Shown here piece by piece: positions 27,295 through 35,786 of a stretch of 64,000 nt of DNA (the stretch's first letter is position 1; every line of letters starts with the position of its first letter). The notes beneath the pieces were generated by a model. It made no database searches. It was not told the origin of the DNA and saw only the letters and a list, made by a program, of their open reading frames with translations. Source of the stretch: Methanothermobacter sp. K4 (GTDB taxonomy: Archaea; Methanobacteriota; Methanobacteria; Methanobacteriales; Methanothermobacteraceae); assembly GCF_022014235.1 (NCBI RefSeq), contig NZ_JAKLTD010000001.1:298605-362604 (forward strand), read 5' to 3'. A program made the translations under genes and the position numbers.

Positions 27295-28221
27295 ATGTTT
27301 GAAAATGTTATCTCAATAAAGGACTTTGGAAAGGATGATATAGAGTTCATTCTGAGGGAAGCTGAGAAAATGGAGCCAGTTGCCTCTGGCGAAAGGTCAT
27401 CCAGTATTCTTACAGGAAAGATACTTGGAATGATGTTCTATGAACCATCCACAAGGACACGCCTTTCATTTGAAACTGCAATGAAGAGACTGGGTGGCAG
27501 TGTGGTTGGATTTGCAGATACAGGAGCGACATCAGCTGCAAAGGGTGAAAGTCTGACCGATACCGCAATGATGCTTGCAGGCTACTCCGATGCAATTGTG
27601 ATAAGGCACAGCCTTGAGGGGGTGGCCCGTTATATATCAGACATTGTGGATGTTCCGGTTATCAATGCAGGTGACGGGGCAGGTCAGCACCCCACCCAGA
27701 CCCTCCTTGACCTCTACACCATGAAGAGATTCTTTGGTAAAATAGAATCCCTCAATGTTGCACTTGTGGGGGACCTGAAGTACGGCCGGACAGTGCACTC
27801 ACTTGCCTACGCACTTGCTGTTTTCGGGGTTAGAATGAGCTTTGTATCACCCCCAGAGCTCAGAATGCCTGACAGTGTCATACATGACCTTGAAGGTAGT
27901 GGGGTCGAGGTTACAGAGACCCAGAGGCTAGATGATGTTATAGATGATGTGGATGTCCTCTATGTTACAAGAATACAGAAGGAACGTTTTCCTGACCCTG
28001 AGGAGTATTCAAGGATCAAAGGGGCCTATCATATAGACAGAAACATGGTCTCAGGTAGGGAACTCATTGTAATGCATCCCCTTCCAAGGATAGATGAGAT
28101 ATCCCCTGAGGTTGATTCACTTCCACAGGCGATGTATTTCAGACAGGCTTTCTATGGTGTACCTGTGAGAATGGCTCTTCTCAAGATGCTGATAAGAGAA
28201 AGATCAGACTCCCCAGAGTGA
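27295..28221 (+). CDS. pyrB: Aspartate carbamoyltransferase, catalytic subunit
   Basis: Carbamoylates aspartate in pyrimidine synthesis (308 aa). The carbamoyl-phosphate site ([10 protein letters not shown]), [11 protein letters not shown] and [11 protein letters not shown] are the aspartate-specific marks. The ATG at 27295 sits behind AGAGGGATT. PyrI, its usual regulatory partner, is not adjacent in this window. The last 18 bases overlap the 3' end of cdc6, which is transcribed towards it. Confidence 0.95.
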   Translation: MFENVISIKDFGKDDIEFILREAEKMEPVASGERSSSILTGKILGMMFYEPSTRTRLSFETAMKRLGGSVVGFADTGATSAAKGESLTDTAMMLAGYSDAIVIRHSLEGVARYISDIVDVPVINAGDGAGQHPTQTLLDLYTMKRFFGKIESLNVALVGDLKYGRTVHSLAYALAVFGVRMSFVSPPELRMPDSVIHDLEGSGVEVTETQRLDDVIDDVDVLYVTRIQKERFPDPEEYSRIKGAYHIDRNMVSGRELIVMHPLPRIDEISPEVDSLPQAMYFRQAFYGVPVRMALLKMLIRERSDSPE

Positions 28222-29352
28222 GTCCTCCAGGAGCGAAGTTTCACACTGGAGGTCTATGATATTTGTGCGTCCCTTTCCCCTTCCCCTGGAGACAGTGTTG
28301 GTTGATATGAGTCCAAGCATCTCAAGTTCATTTATGAAATCGAATATTCTTCTGTATGAAACTGAATCGCCCTTTGATATCTCCTTGTAGACTTCATAGA
28401 GCCTTCCGGAGGTTATCTCCTCCTTTCTCTTTGTGAGGTAAAGTATCGCCTCAAGGACTCTCTGCTGCTGGCTGGGTAGTGTAAGTATTATGTCCGTGAT
28501 CTTGTTGTGCTCTATGTAGTCCTTGGCTTCCCTCACAAATTCTCCCTTCACAATATCAGAATCCCTTTCATCTGCAATTTCACCTGCCGTCCTTAGAAGG
28601 TCAAGGGCATACCTTGCGTCTCCCTCCTCCTTGGCTGCAAGTGCTGCGCAGAGGGGTATTACATCGTCATCAAGTGCACCTTCCTTGAAGGACAGCTTTG
28701 ACCTCTCCTCAAGTATGTCAACAAGCTGCTGGGCACCGTAGGGGGGGAAGACTATCTCCCTGTCCCTTAAACTGCTCCTCACACGTGGTTTTATGAACTT
28801 TTTAAATTCAACGTAGTTACTTATGGAGAGAATGGAAACATTATCCGTCCTTGTGAGGGTATAGAGCAGGCCGTCGCCATCATTCCTTAGGAGTATATCT
28901 ATCTCGTCAAGTACAACAAGGAGTATCATGTCCTGGCCAAAGGCGTTTTTCTTGAACATGTTCCTGAATGTGTTGACTATCTCGGCCTTTGTCCAGCCAC
29001 GGTAGGGGACATCACGACCAAGCTGCTGGCAGAGCCTTGCTATGACCTGGTACTCTGTTGTGTAATCGGTACAGCGTATGTACTCTGTCCTTATGTTGAC
29101 ATCACAGTCCCTTGAAGCCTCCTTAAGCTGTTTCATGGCAAATTTGGCAACTGCAGTTTTCCCCGTTCCTGTTTTTCCATATATTGTTATGTCCGGTGGT
29201 GTGACTCCATTCAGTGCTTCAACCCAGTACTTGGCTATTGAGCGTATCTGTTCCTCCCTGTGAGGCAGCCTGTCAGGTAGAAACCTGTGGTCAAGATATT
29301 TTTTATCCTTAAAAACAGATTCTTTGTCCCCTATCTCATCAAAAATGTTCAT
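28204..29352 (-). CDS. cdc6: Origin-binding initiator Cdc6/Orc1
   Basis: AAA+ ATPase with a C-terminal winged helix (382 aa) that binds the origin and loads the MCM helicase. Walker A is GKTGTGKT (59-66), Walker B LDEID (148-152), and SISN marks sensor I. The C-terminal winged helix (about 290-382, e.g. [18 protein letters not shown]) binds the repeats. It lies next to the repeat-rich gap at 29353-30144, which is the expected origin. In this genus the Cdc6-1 paralogue sits there. Its 3' end overlaps pyrB by 18 bases. Confidence 0.95.
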   Translation of the reverse strand: MNIFDEIGDKESVFKDKKYLDHRFLPDRLPHREEQIRSIAKYWVEALNGVTPPDITIYGKTGTGKTAVAKFAMKQLKEASRDCDVNIRTEYIRCTDYTTEYQVIARLCQQLGRDVPYRGWTKAEIVNTFRNMFKKNAFGQDMILLVVLDEIDILLRNDGDGLLYTLTRTDNVSILSISNYVEFKKFIKPRVRSSLRDREIVFPPYGAQQLVDILEERSKLSFKEGALDDDVIPLCAALAAKEEGDARYALDLLRTAGEIADERDSDIVKGEFVREAKDYIEHNKITDIILTLPSQQQRVLEAILYLTKRKEEITSGRLYEVYKEISKGDSVSYRRIFDFINELEMLGLISTNTVSRGRGKGRTNIIDLQCETSLLEDSLWGV

Positions 29353-29408
29353 AATACCACTTCAAATAAAGTTTTAGAGAAAACTGCTGCTTGAATTTAT
29401 TATAAAGG

Positions 29409-29445
29409 CCTCAAAACTGGAATGGCAATCCTCAGGGTTTTGAGG
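29409..29445. repeat. Perfect 9-bp inverted repeat between cdc6 and origin repeats
   Basis: CCTCAAAAC (29409-29417) and GTTTTGAGG (29437-29445), spacer 19 bases, followed by TTTCCCTTTTT. It lies 57 bases or more before the cdc6 start. It may be a terminator for readthrough from the origin or a protein site. Confidence 0.6.
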
Positions 29446-29477
29446 TTTCCCTTTTTAATCTGGCAGTGCCCCTTTAG

Positions 29478-29500
29478 ATCACCCTCATAGACAGGGTGAT
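29478..29500. repeat. Perfect 8-bp inverted repeat adjoining first origin repeat
   Basis: ATCACCCT (29478-29485), seven bases, AGGGTGAT (29493-29500). It ends three bases before the first origin repeat at 29504. Its position at the outer edge of the array suggests a structural or boundary role. Confidence 0.7.
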
Positions 29501-29503
29501 AAG

Positions 29504-29809
29504 TTTCAAGTGTAAATTTTCTTATTCTAACTCTTAGATAAAAGTTTTTATTAACATCACGCTTTTTCATAATAAATCGGAGAGACATACATTTCAAGTG
29601 TAAACTTTCCCTGGCCCCCACCTGGAGGTGAATGGGAGACATGCGTTTCAAGTGTAACGATTATCTACCTGCCAGAACATGAAAGAGAGACATACATTTC
29701 AAGTGTAACTGTTCCTGAAATGTTAGGTTATCGGAAGAGAGACATACATTTCAAGTGTAAATACAGAATTCATTTGCTGTCAGGTAGGAAACATGTATTC
29801 CAACTGTTA
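29504..29809 (-). repeat. Left array of Cdc6/Orc1 binding repeats
   Basis: Five 13-bp copies of TTTCAAGTGTAAM (minus-strand TTACACTTGAAA) start at 29504, 29592, 29646, 29697 and 29749, plus a degenerate one at 29796-29809. Four are preceded by the extended box GRGAGACATRCR. From 29592 the start spacings are 54, 51, 52 and about 48 bases. All point the same way, opposite to the right array. Confidence 0.9.
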
Positions 29810-29861
29810 GCATCTTGACAGACAGGATTCTCTGAAGTTGGTCCAGTCGGTACCACTTAAT

Positions 29862-30138
29862 CTTACACTTGAAGTCAATGTCACATTTTAATTTTGAAAT
29901 TTAATATTGTAATAAATATTTCACTTGAAATCCACCTCTCTCTCACTAACCCCACGGTACATACATGACTTACAGTTGAAATCCACCTCTCACTCACATT
30001 CCATGAATGGGCCATAACAGATATTACACTTGAAATAGATGACCCTCAGACCAGACTCAGAAAGCAAAACAGAAGTTACATTTGAAATCCATCTCTCCCA
30101 GATGGCCAGAAGCAGCCCACATAATATTGCACTGGAAA
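29862..30138 (+). repeat. Right array of Cdc6/Orc1 binding repeats
   Basis: Six copies of NTTACACTTGAAA start at 29862, 29918, 29969, 30023, 30075 and 30126, with variants such as CTTACAGTTGAAA and ATTGCACTGGAAA. Start spacings are 56, 51, 54, 52 and 51 bases. Most are followed by TCCAYCTCTC, the counterpart of the left-array extension. One more match (TTTATACTTGAAA, 30236-30248) falls inside the next gene at twice the spacing. Confidence 0.9.
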
Positions 30139-30144
30139 TGAACC

Positions 30145-30612
30145 TCACACATACATGCTGTCGTGTTCGGGTTTATCCTCACCGAAACGTTCCTGTATCA
30201 TCCACATGACATGAAGTTTGGCCCTGAAAACGTTTTTTATACTTGAAATCAACCTGTCCTTTGACAGGCCATCAGAGAATATTTCAGAGGTTACAAGATA
30301 ACTGTTTAGAACGTTCTCTGGATGATCAAGCTGGAAATCAACCCCAAACATGTTCAGAGTAAAACGGACCTTCCATATGAATTCAGTCCTCTTTTCCATG
30401 CTGAGTGCACGTATACCTGACTGGTGCTCTGGACTAACACTGGTTGCACAGGCTATAAGAATCATATCATTCTTTCCAGCGGGCTGAATGATATCAATTA
30501 CATGATCCTCTGGATAGTTTATAACATAATGAAAGGAAGCGTTTTCGTCAGGTACCTCCATCCTAAGAAAGCCCTCCTCCTCAAGCCATTTTTTTATCTT
30601 CTTCTCTGACAT
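30145..30612 (-). CDS. DUF2299-like protein next to the origin
   Basis: A 155-residue soluble protein, acidic and without membrane helices. The segment KKIKKWLEEEGFLRMEVPDE and the beta strands around FHYVINYPEDHVIDIIQP suggest the DUF2299 family of methanogens, whose function is not known; the name is from memory. The ATG at 30612 follows GTGAT by a few bases; the TTG at 30624 is possible. It is transcribed towards the origin and carries one origin-type repeat inside its coding sequence. Confidence 0.65.
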   Translation of the reverse strand: MSEKKIKKWLEEEGFLRMEVPDENASFHYVINYPEDHVIDIIQPAGKNDMILIACATSVSPEHQSGIRALSMEKRTEFIWKVRFTLNMFGVDFQLDHPENVLNSYLVTSEIFSDGLSKDRLISSIKNVFRAKLHVMWMIQERFGEDKPEHDSMYV

Positions 30613-30709
30613 GGTATCACACAACTAATTATATCCATCCATGAATATATAACATGATGAAATTATTACATGTCACGGGTATATAATTGATCGTAACAAA
30701 AATGAGAAC

Positions 30710-31600
30710 ATGAATGAAATCCCCGTCCTGCTACTTGCAGTTCTCATTGACATCATCCTGGAGGAACCCCCAGCCATCCTGCACCCTGTTGTTCATATGG
30801 GCTCCATCATAGTATGGATGAAGGGCTTCCTCAGTAAAACGCGCCTATCAGGAATGATAATGACTCTCGCGGTTATCTCAGTATTCACAGCACCAGCCAT
30901 ACTCATAGGGTACCTGGATGGCCCTCTATACACTCTGATAGCTGCAGTGCTCCTGTCAACGGTAATATCCATAAGAATGCTCTTTACATCCGCCCTGGAT
31001 GTTGGGAGATCACTGAATAACAGCATTGATGAGGCAAGGGAGAAACTTTCCTATCTTGTAAGCAGAGACACTGCCACCCTAACGGATGGGCAGATACTCT
31101 CAGCAACAATTGAAACACTCACAGAAAACCTCACAGACTCAGTTACAGCACCAATTTTTTATTTTATTCTCCTGGGACTTCCAGGCGCATTCCTTTACAG
31201 GGCCGTTAACACACTTGATGCAATGGTGGGATACCTTGATGATGAAAACAGGGACCTGGGATGGTTCCCTGCCAGACTTGATGATATACTGAACTACATA
31301 CCATCCCGAGTGACAGGGTTTATGATTGTTCTTGCAGCGTTTCTCCTGTCCATGAACTGGAAAAATTCGCTGAGGGTGCTCCTCAGGGACGCCAGACGCA
31401 CCCCCAGTCCCAACTCAGGATTCACAATGGCTGCAACGGCCGGAGCTCTATCCGTTCAGCTGGAAAAACCAGGAGTATATGTTCTGGGGGATCCCAGAGA
31501 TTTACTTTCACATGAAAAGCTTAAAGACGCCCTGAAACTGAGTTCACTATCCCTGGCCCTGTTTATCCTATCTGCAACAGGAATAATGCTGGTGATATAA
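30710..31600 (+). CDS. cbiB: Adenosylcobinamide-phosphate synthase CbiB
   Basis: Membrane protein (296 aa) that attaches aminopropanol to adenosylcobyric acid in cobamide synthesis. It has five or so helices, the N-terminal LIDIILEEPPAILHPVVHMG, DSVTAPIFYFILLGLPGAFLYRAVNTLDAM, and the C-terminal RRTPSPNSGFTMAATAGAL, all typical. No strong ribosome binding site is seen before the ATG. It is joined to cbiG by a TAATG overlap. Confidence 0.94.
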   Translation: MNEIPVLLLAVLIDIILEEPPAILHPVVHMGSIIVWMKGFLSKTRLSGMIMTLAVISVFTAPAILIGYLDGPLYTLIAAVLLSTVISIRMLFTSALDVGRSLNNSIDEAREKLSYLVSRDTATLTDGQILSATIETLTENLTDSVTAPIFYFILLGLPGAFLYRAVNTLDAMVGYLDDENRDLGWFPARLDDILNYIPSRVTGFMIVLAAFLLSMNWKNSLRVLLRDARRTPSPNSGFTMAATAGALSVQLEKPGVYVLGDPRDLLSHEKLKDALKLSSLSLALFILSATGIMLVI

Positions 31601-32589
31601 TGAGACTGAGCATACTTACAATTACAGAAAATGGCAGGAAACTCGGTGAGACCCTGAAGACGGCTCTTATGAACGATCCCACCATTCTCTCAGTTAAAAT
31701 CATCCACGGGAATATAGATTTCAGGGATGTGTTTTCCAGGAGTGACATGATAATTGGTATAATGGCCGCAGGCATAATGGTGAGGAAGATAGCACCGCTC
31801 CTTAAAAACAAATTCTCTGATCCTGGAGTTATTGTTATCGACGAAATGGGACAGAATGTCATAAGCCTCCTTTCAGGTCATGCAGGAGGTGCAAACGATT
31901 TTGCAGTCAAAATTGCAGACATACTCAACGCAAACCCTGTTATAACAACAGCAACTGATGTTAATGGTCTTGTGGGAATTGACAGCTTCGCAGCAAGATA
32001 TTTCTACCTGATACTTGACAGGCACCTCGTGAAGCACTTCAACTCCTCAATTGTGGATGGGCACACCGTGGAACTGCACTCCTCAAGGAACCTGGAGCCC
32101 CTCATTGATGGTGAACTGTCCGGAACCTACAGGTACATAAGGGATGGGGATGAGGTTGTAAGGGCCCACTGCAACTCTGAGGTCATGAGACTTGCTCCCC
32201 TCAAGGTTTCGGTGGGCATAGGGACAAGACGGGGAGTTGAGTCCACCCTAGTAACCACTGCAATTGTGGAAGCACTTGGACTCTTAAAGCTACCTCCAGA
32301 GAGGATCGATGCACTGGCAACAGGTTACATGAAGAAAAATGAAAGTGGAGTAATTGATGCAGCAGAGAATCTGGGGGTCCCCCTGGAAATCATACCTCCC
32401 CAGGAGCTCAGATCACAGGATACACACTCATTTTCAGATTTTGTCAACGAAAAATTTGGTGTTGGAAGTGTATGCGAAGCAGCGGCTCTTAAAAGTGCAG
32501 GAGCGAAATCAAAACTGGTTATAAGAAAAACAACATCATCAGGAGTTGCGGTTGCAGTGGCGGTTTCAGGGACACCAAAAACTTTTTAA
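31600..32589 (+). CDS. cbiG: Cobalt-precorrin 5A hydrolase CbiG
   Basis: Opens the delta-lactone of cobalt-precorrin 5A in the anaerobic cobalamin route, releasing the C20 fragment as acetaldehyde. The 329-residue product has an N-terminal domain with GIMAAGIMVRKIAPLL and LLSGHAGGANDFA, and a C-terminal domain with GIGTRRGV near residue 206 and a variable core. Its ATG overlaps the cbiB stop, so the two are translated together. Confidence 0.92.
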   Translation: MRLSILTITENGRKLGETLKTALMNDPTILSVKIIHGNIDFRDVFSRSDMIIGIMAAGIMVRKIAPLLKNKFSDPGVIVIDEMGQNVISLLSGHAGGANDFAVKIADILNANPVITTATDVNGLVGIDSFAARYFYLILDRHLVKHFNSSIVDGHTVELHSSRNLEPLIDGELSGTYRYIRDGDEVVRAHCNSEVMRLAPLKVSVGIGTRRGVESTLVTTAIVEALGLLKLPPERIDALATGYMKKNESGVIDAAENLGVPLEIIPPQELRSQDTHSFSDFVNEKFGVGSVCEAAALKSAGAKSKLVIRKTTSSGVAVAVAVSGTPKTF

Positions 32590-32663
32590 CCTAAATGATA
32601 TAAACCAGATTGAATATAAACATTATTCTGTATTCTTCAGGAATTCAGCAGGGAGGACCCAAC

Positions 32664-32918
32664 ATGAGTAACGAAACATTTGATCGCGTTTCTGAAATTT
32701 TAAAACACATTATGGAAGATAATAGTGTCCCAAGGAACATCAGAAGGGCCGCAGAGGAATCAAAGGAGATCCTCAACAATCCAGATGAGGACAGTACAGT
32801 AAGGGCTAGCACAGTCATATCGATTCTGGATGAGATAAGCAATGACCCCAACATCCCGATACATGCAAGGACACTGGTATGGGAAATACTCAGTGAACTT
32901 GAATCCATAAGGGAATAA
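32664..32918 (+). CDS. UPF0147 family protein
   Basis: Small helical archaeal protein (84 aa) of unknown function. The chain [18 protein letters not shown], then [19 protein letters not shown] and [20 protein letters not shown] are characteristic. The ATG at 32664 follows GGGAGGACC; the open frame extends to 32610 without a good site. It stands between cbiG and a convergent aldolase gene, with a T-rich repeat behind it. Confidence 0.85.
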   Translation: MSNETFDRVSEILKHIMEDNSVPRNIRRAAEESKEILNNPDEDSTVRASTVISILDEISNDPNIPIHARTLVWEILSELESIRE

Positions 32919-32999
32919 ATCTCTGTTTTTATATCTTGTTTGTTTGAACAATTTCTTTGGGGATAAATTTCTGTTTTTTATATCTTGTTTGTTTGAACA
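32915..32999. repeat. Two-copy T-rich direct repeat between convergent genes
   Basis: ATAAATCTCTGTTTTTATAT continuing to GTTTGAACA at 32915-32950 recurs with one insertion and one change at 32963-32999. T runs face the plus strand, so both could terminate transcription of the UPF0147 gene. The repeat overlaps its stop codon. Confidence 0.75.
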
Positions 33000-33009
33000 G
33001 TTAATTTAA

Positions 33010-33573
33010 CTATTTCATGGATTTCAGGACCTCGGCGATGAACCGGGTTTTTGCCAACTCCTCAATGAACTCTGCAAGCAGGAGGGCTTCCTTAACGGTT
33101 TCACCGGCACATACCACACCGTGGTTTTCAAGGACAGCCGCATTTTCATTCACCATACTCTCTGCACAGGCAGCTGCAAGTTCCCTGCTCCCGGGGGGAT
33201 AATATGGTACCACAGGAATCTTCCCATGGCCCATGCCTCTGAAGCCCTCCATTTTCTCAATTTCAATACCTGCAACTGAAAATGCCCTGGCATATGGTGA
33301 GTGTGTGTGCACCACACCATTGACATCAGGTCTCCTCCTGTAGACCTCAAGATGGAGTTCCAGCTCTGAGGATGGTCTCCCGCCCCTCAGCATATTCCCT
33401 TCAAGGTCAACCATTGCAACATTTTTAAGTGTCACCTGGTCAAGGGGGACCATTGTGGGTGTTATGAAAACCCAATCATCCACCCTTGCACTCACATTCC
33501 CTCCAATACCAGATACAAGGCCCCTCCTGTAGAGGTGAACCGAAACATCAACAACATCCCTCAGCGGATTCAA
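33010..33573 (-). CDS. Class II aldolase (fuculose-phosphate aldolase type)
   Basis: Zinc-dependent aldolase or epimerase family (187 aa). GIGGNVSARV, PSSELELHLEVYRRRPDVNGVVHTHS (acid and two zinc-binding histidines), PGSRELA and the third histidine in NHGVVC are intact. In methanogens such enzymes are proposed to make dihydroxyacetone phosphate-derived sugars or F420-related precursors; the substrate here is not shown. The TTG at 33573 follows AGGTGATTC. Its start is 17 bases from the DNA polymerase small subunit stop. Confidence 0.85.
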   Translation of the reverse strand: MNPLRDVVDVSVHLYRRGLVSGIGGNVSARVDDWVFITPTMVPLDQVTLKNVAMVDLEGNMLRGGRPSSELELHLEVYRRRPDVNGVVHTHSPYARAFSVAGIEIEKMEGFRGMGHGKIPVVPYYPPGSRELAAACAESMVNENAAVLENHGVVCAGETVKEALLLAEFIEELAKTRFIAEVLKSMK

Positions 33574-33590
33574 GGAATCACCTGCCTGGA

Positions 33591-35063
33591 CTAATTGAAC
33601 TCCAGAAGCTTCATTACCCCCCTGTTAAGCACCGGGACCTGGCCACATGTTGGGACAATGTTGTATATCTTCTGGAACTCCGTCTGCGACTGGAATGTAC
33701 CTGAATTTATAAGGTGAATGCCCTTGTATTTTTTGTATGCGTTTATATGGACATGTCCAGTGTGAAGGATATGGGGGACATCATCAATCACAAGGTGGTC
33801 CTCTATCTCAGATACAAGCGGGGTCCTCTCACCGTATATTGGTGCGAGGTGTCTCTTCTCAAGGAGTTCCTCCATTATGAGATCAGATCTTTCATGTGAA
33901 AGCCCATTCACGCTCATGGCCATGTCATCAAAGCTTCTGCCATGGTATATGAGGGTTTTTATACCGTCAAGACTAACCATGGACGGGTTACTCAAAAATT
34001 CAACATTTTTGAGGCTGTAGAGTGGCTCCGCATATTCCTCGGGTATTGCTGGCTGGGGCTCAGCGATCCTTGATGCATCGTGGTTTCCAGGGATCATCAC
34101 GATCTTTATGTCATCCCTTATATCTCCAAAAAGCCTTGCGGCCTCCTCATACTGCTCATTGATATCTTTTATGACGAGTTCCTTTTCCTGTCCCGGGTAT
34201 ATACCGATACCATCAACAATATCACCTGCAACCACCAGGTACTTAATGTCAGCCGCGATATTCATCTGTTCCTCTGTCCCAAAGTCACCATTTATCCATT
34301 TAATGAACCTGGTGAATGCATCTTCAAGGAATGTCTCGCTTCCTATGTGAACATCGGATATGAAAGCAACAGAAAAGTCCATTTCTTTCTCCTGTATCCT
34401 GGGAACCCCTGGATGGAAGATCTCAGAGGCCACCACAAATCTCCCCTTTTTCGCACCCTGAACACCTATCACCTCATCCCTCACCAGTTTCTCGGATTTT
34501 TCAAACAGTTTATGGTTTTCATTGTGAACCACCACTGTTATTTCCCCGGTTTCATCCTCCAGTTCAAGCATTCTGTGGTTATTCTTTGTGGTTCGTATCT
34601 CATTTATGATCCCTATGATGCTCACAGCGTCGTCCCCGCCACGAAGATCAGCAATGGGCACATGACTCTTAAGTTCAGGGCGTCTTTTAAGGAGATCCCT
34701 CAGGCAGCTGAATCTGCTGTTGAAGTAGGAGATCATGTCACCTATCTCCCCGCTGGTGTATGATCTCTTACTGGTGTCTGTGATAACCCTGAAGTCAAAG
34801 TCCCTCTCCCTTGGAACATTGATTGGACCCCTCGCCTTTATTTCCGCGGGGTTATCTATTTCCTCAGTAACCTCAAATAGGTCATCAAGCATCTCAGAGG
34901 TCAGGAGAGTGAATTTACCCCCACCATTCTTCTTTATCTTAACTATAATCTCTGAGGAAGCTGTTGAAGGGTCATCCATTTCCTTCAACCTGAAATATGC
35001 GTTATCCTCTATTAAAATTCCTTCCCTTGCGAATTTTCCTATTATTTCATTCATTTCAATCAT
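33591..35063 (-). CDS. polB: DNA polymerase D (PolD) small subunit DP1
   Basis: Exonuclease subunit of the euryarchaeal replicative polymerase PolD (490 aa). An OB-fold domain (about 140-225) precedes a calcineurin-like phosphoesterase core: ISDVHIG (DVH 237-239), VAGDIVDG (GD 280-281), GNHD (326-329) and GHVH (436-439). All metal ligands are present, so 3'-5' proofreading is expected. The large subunit DP2 is not in the window. The ATG at 35063 has only a weak ribosome site; an ATG at 35054 is possible. Confidence 0.95.
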   Translation of the reverse strand: MIEMNEIIGKFAREGILIEDNAYFRLKEMDDPSTASSEIIVKIKKNGGGKFTLLTSEMLDDLFEVTEEIDNPAEIKARGPINVPRERDFDFRVITDTSKRSYTSGEIGDMISYFNSRFSCLRDLLKRRPELKSHVPIADLRGGDDAVSIIGIINEIRTTKNNHRMLELEDETGEITVVVHNENHKLFEKSEKLVRDEVIGVQGAKKGRFVVASEIFHPGVPRIQEKEMDFSVAFISDVHIGSETFLEDAFTRFIKWINGDFGTEEQMNIAADIKYLVVAGDIVDGIGIYPGQEKELVIKDINEQYEEAARLFGDIRDDIKIVMIPGNHDASRIAEPQPAIPEEYAEPLYSLKNVEFLSNPSMVSLDGIKTLIYHGRSFDDMAMSVNGLSHERSDLIMEELLEKRHLAPIYGERTPLVSEIEDHLVIDDVPHILHTGHVHINAYKKYKGIHLINSGTFQSQTEFQKIYNIVPTCGQVPVLNRGVMKLLEFN

Positions 35064-35195
35064 TCACTGCGGTTAAACTGGTGCCTGAGAAATCTTTAAA
35101 ATGGGTTCACAGTTAAATATTTCATTGAGTTCATATATTCTTTATCGAAATACTAGTTTACCCTTTGGGTCCATTCACAGAAAAAAGGTGATGCA

Positions 35196-35693
35196 TTGCC
35201 AAGGATCATTAAATTATTCCTGTTCCTCATAATATTCCTGGCCTTCTTTGAGGCTGGGCTCATAAGTTCATACACACTTGTAACGTCCAAACCACCGGAT
35301 GTGGAAAAACTTATTGAAATGCAGATAGACACCGTGTCTTCATTCCTGGATTCCGGCAAGAATATAACCTCCACCATCACTGGAGGGCCTGAGGAGATAC
35401 GGATAATAAACAATGCAGATGTTGCAGATGCCCTTAAAGCCCGCACAGGCCTTGATGGAATAAACATCCGGTCCCTCAATGCAACAACAACAGAGGACAC
35501 ATCACTTGAGAACATCAATATCAACATAACAGCGACAGGATACCGTGAAAACCAGACAGGAAGCGGTCAGATAGTAATAAGGCCAACCGAGCAGTTCACT
35601 GTAACTGCAGCTGCAAGGGCTGAAACGAGGTCATCAGGGGTATGGGTTGATATCAGAACCCTTAGAATCATTTCAGTAACCAGGATTTACTGA
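35196..35693 (+). CDS. Secreted or membrane-anchored protein of unknown function
   Basis: The 165-residue product starts IIKLFLFLIIFLAFFEAGL, an N-terminal membrane anchor, and the rest is predicted outside the cell, with N-x-S/T sites (NITST, NATTTE, NITATG). Two similar alternating stretches (residues 55-120) end in a beta-rich tail. The TTG at 35196 follows AAAGGTGATG. No relative recognised. Secretion is inferred. Confidence 0.6.
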   Translation: MPRIIKLFLFLIIFLAFFEAGLISSYTLVTSKPPDVEKLIEMQIDTVSSFLDSGKNITSTITGGPEEIRIINNADVADALKARTGLDGINIRSLNATTTEDTSLENININITATGYRENQTGSGQIVIRPTEQFTVTAAARAETRSSGVWVDIRTLRIISVTRIY

Positions 35694-35786
35694 GCATCAC
35701 TTAGGAGGGTAAATTCAGGCAGTTTTTGGATATGCCGCTGCATTGGCTCCACATCAATAAGCTCCTGATTCACTGAAGGTGTTTTC

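Larger units (their letters stand above)
29353..30144. other. Chromosomal replication origin (oriC)
   Basis: This 792-base gap between cdc6 and the next gene has no protein-coding signal. It holds about twelve copies of the 13-bp element TTACACTTGAAA, five or six in one orientation on the left and six in the other on the right. They flank an AT-rich core (29881-29921, almost no G or C) that could be the unwinding element. The element is the mini-ORB type known to bind archaeal Cdc6/Orc1, and this layout beside cdc6 is how the Methanothermobacter origin is described. Confidence 0.92.

Noticed and set aside
29504..30138. Regularly spaced repeats that look like a CRISPR array
   Set aside because: The 13-bp unit is short, occurs in two opposite orientations around an AT-rich core, is only partly conserved and sits beside cdc6; no cas genes are near. 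It is an origin.
34080..34763. 227-residue plus-strand frame
   Set aside because: Entirely antisense to PolD small subunit, whose motifs are clear; it has no family features.
35694..35786. Short ORF of 14 codons before cbiH
   Set aside because: Too short, and its only possible ribosome site is too far from the ATG.
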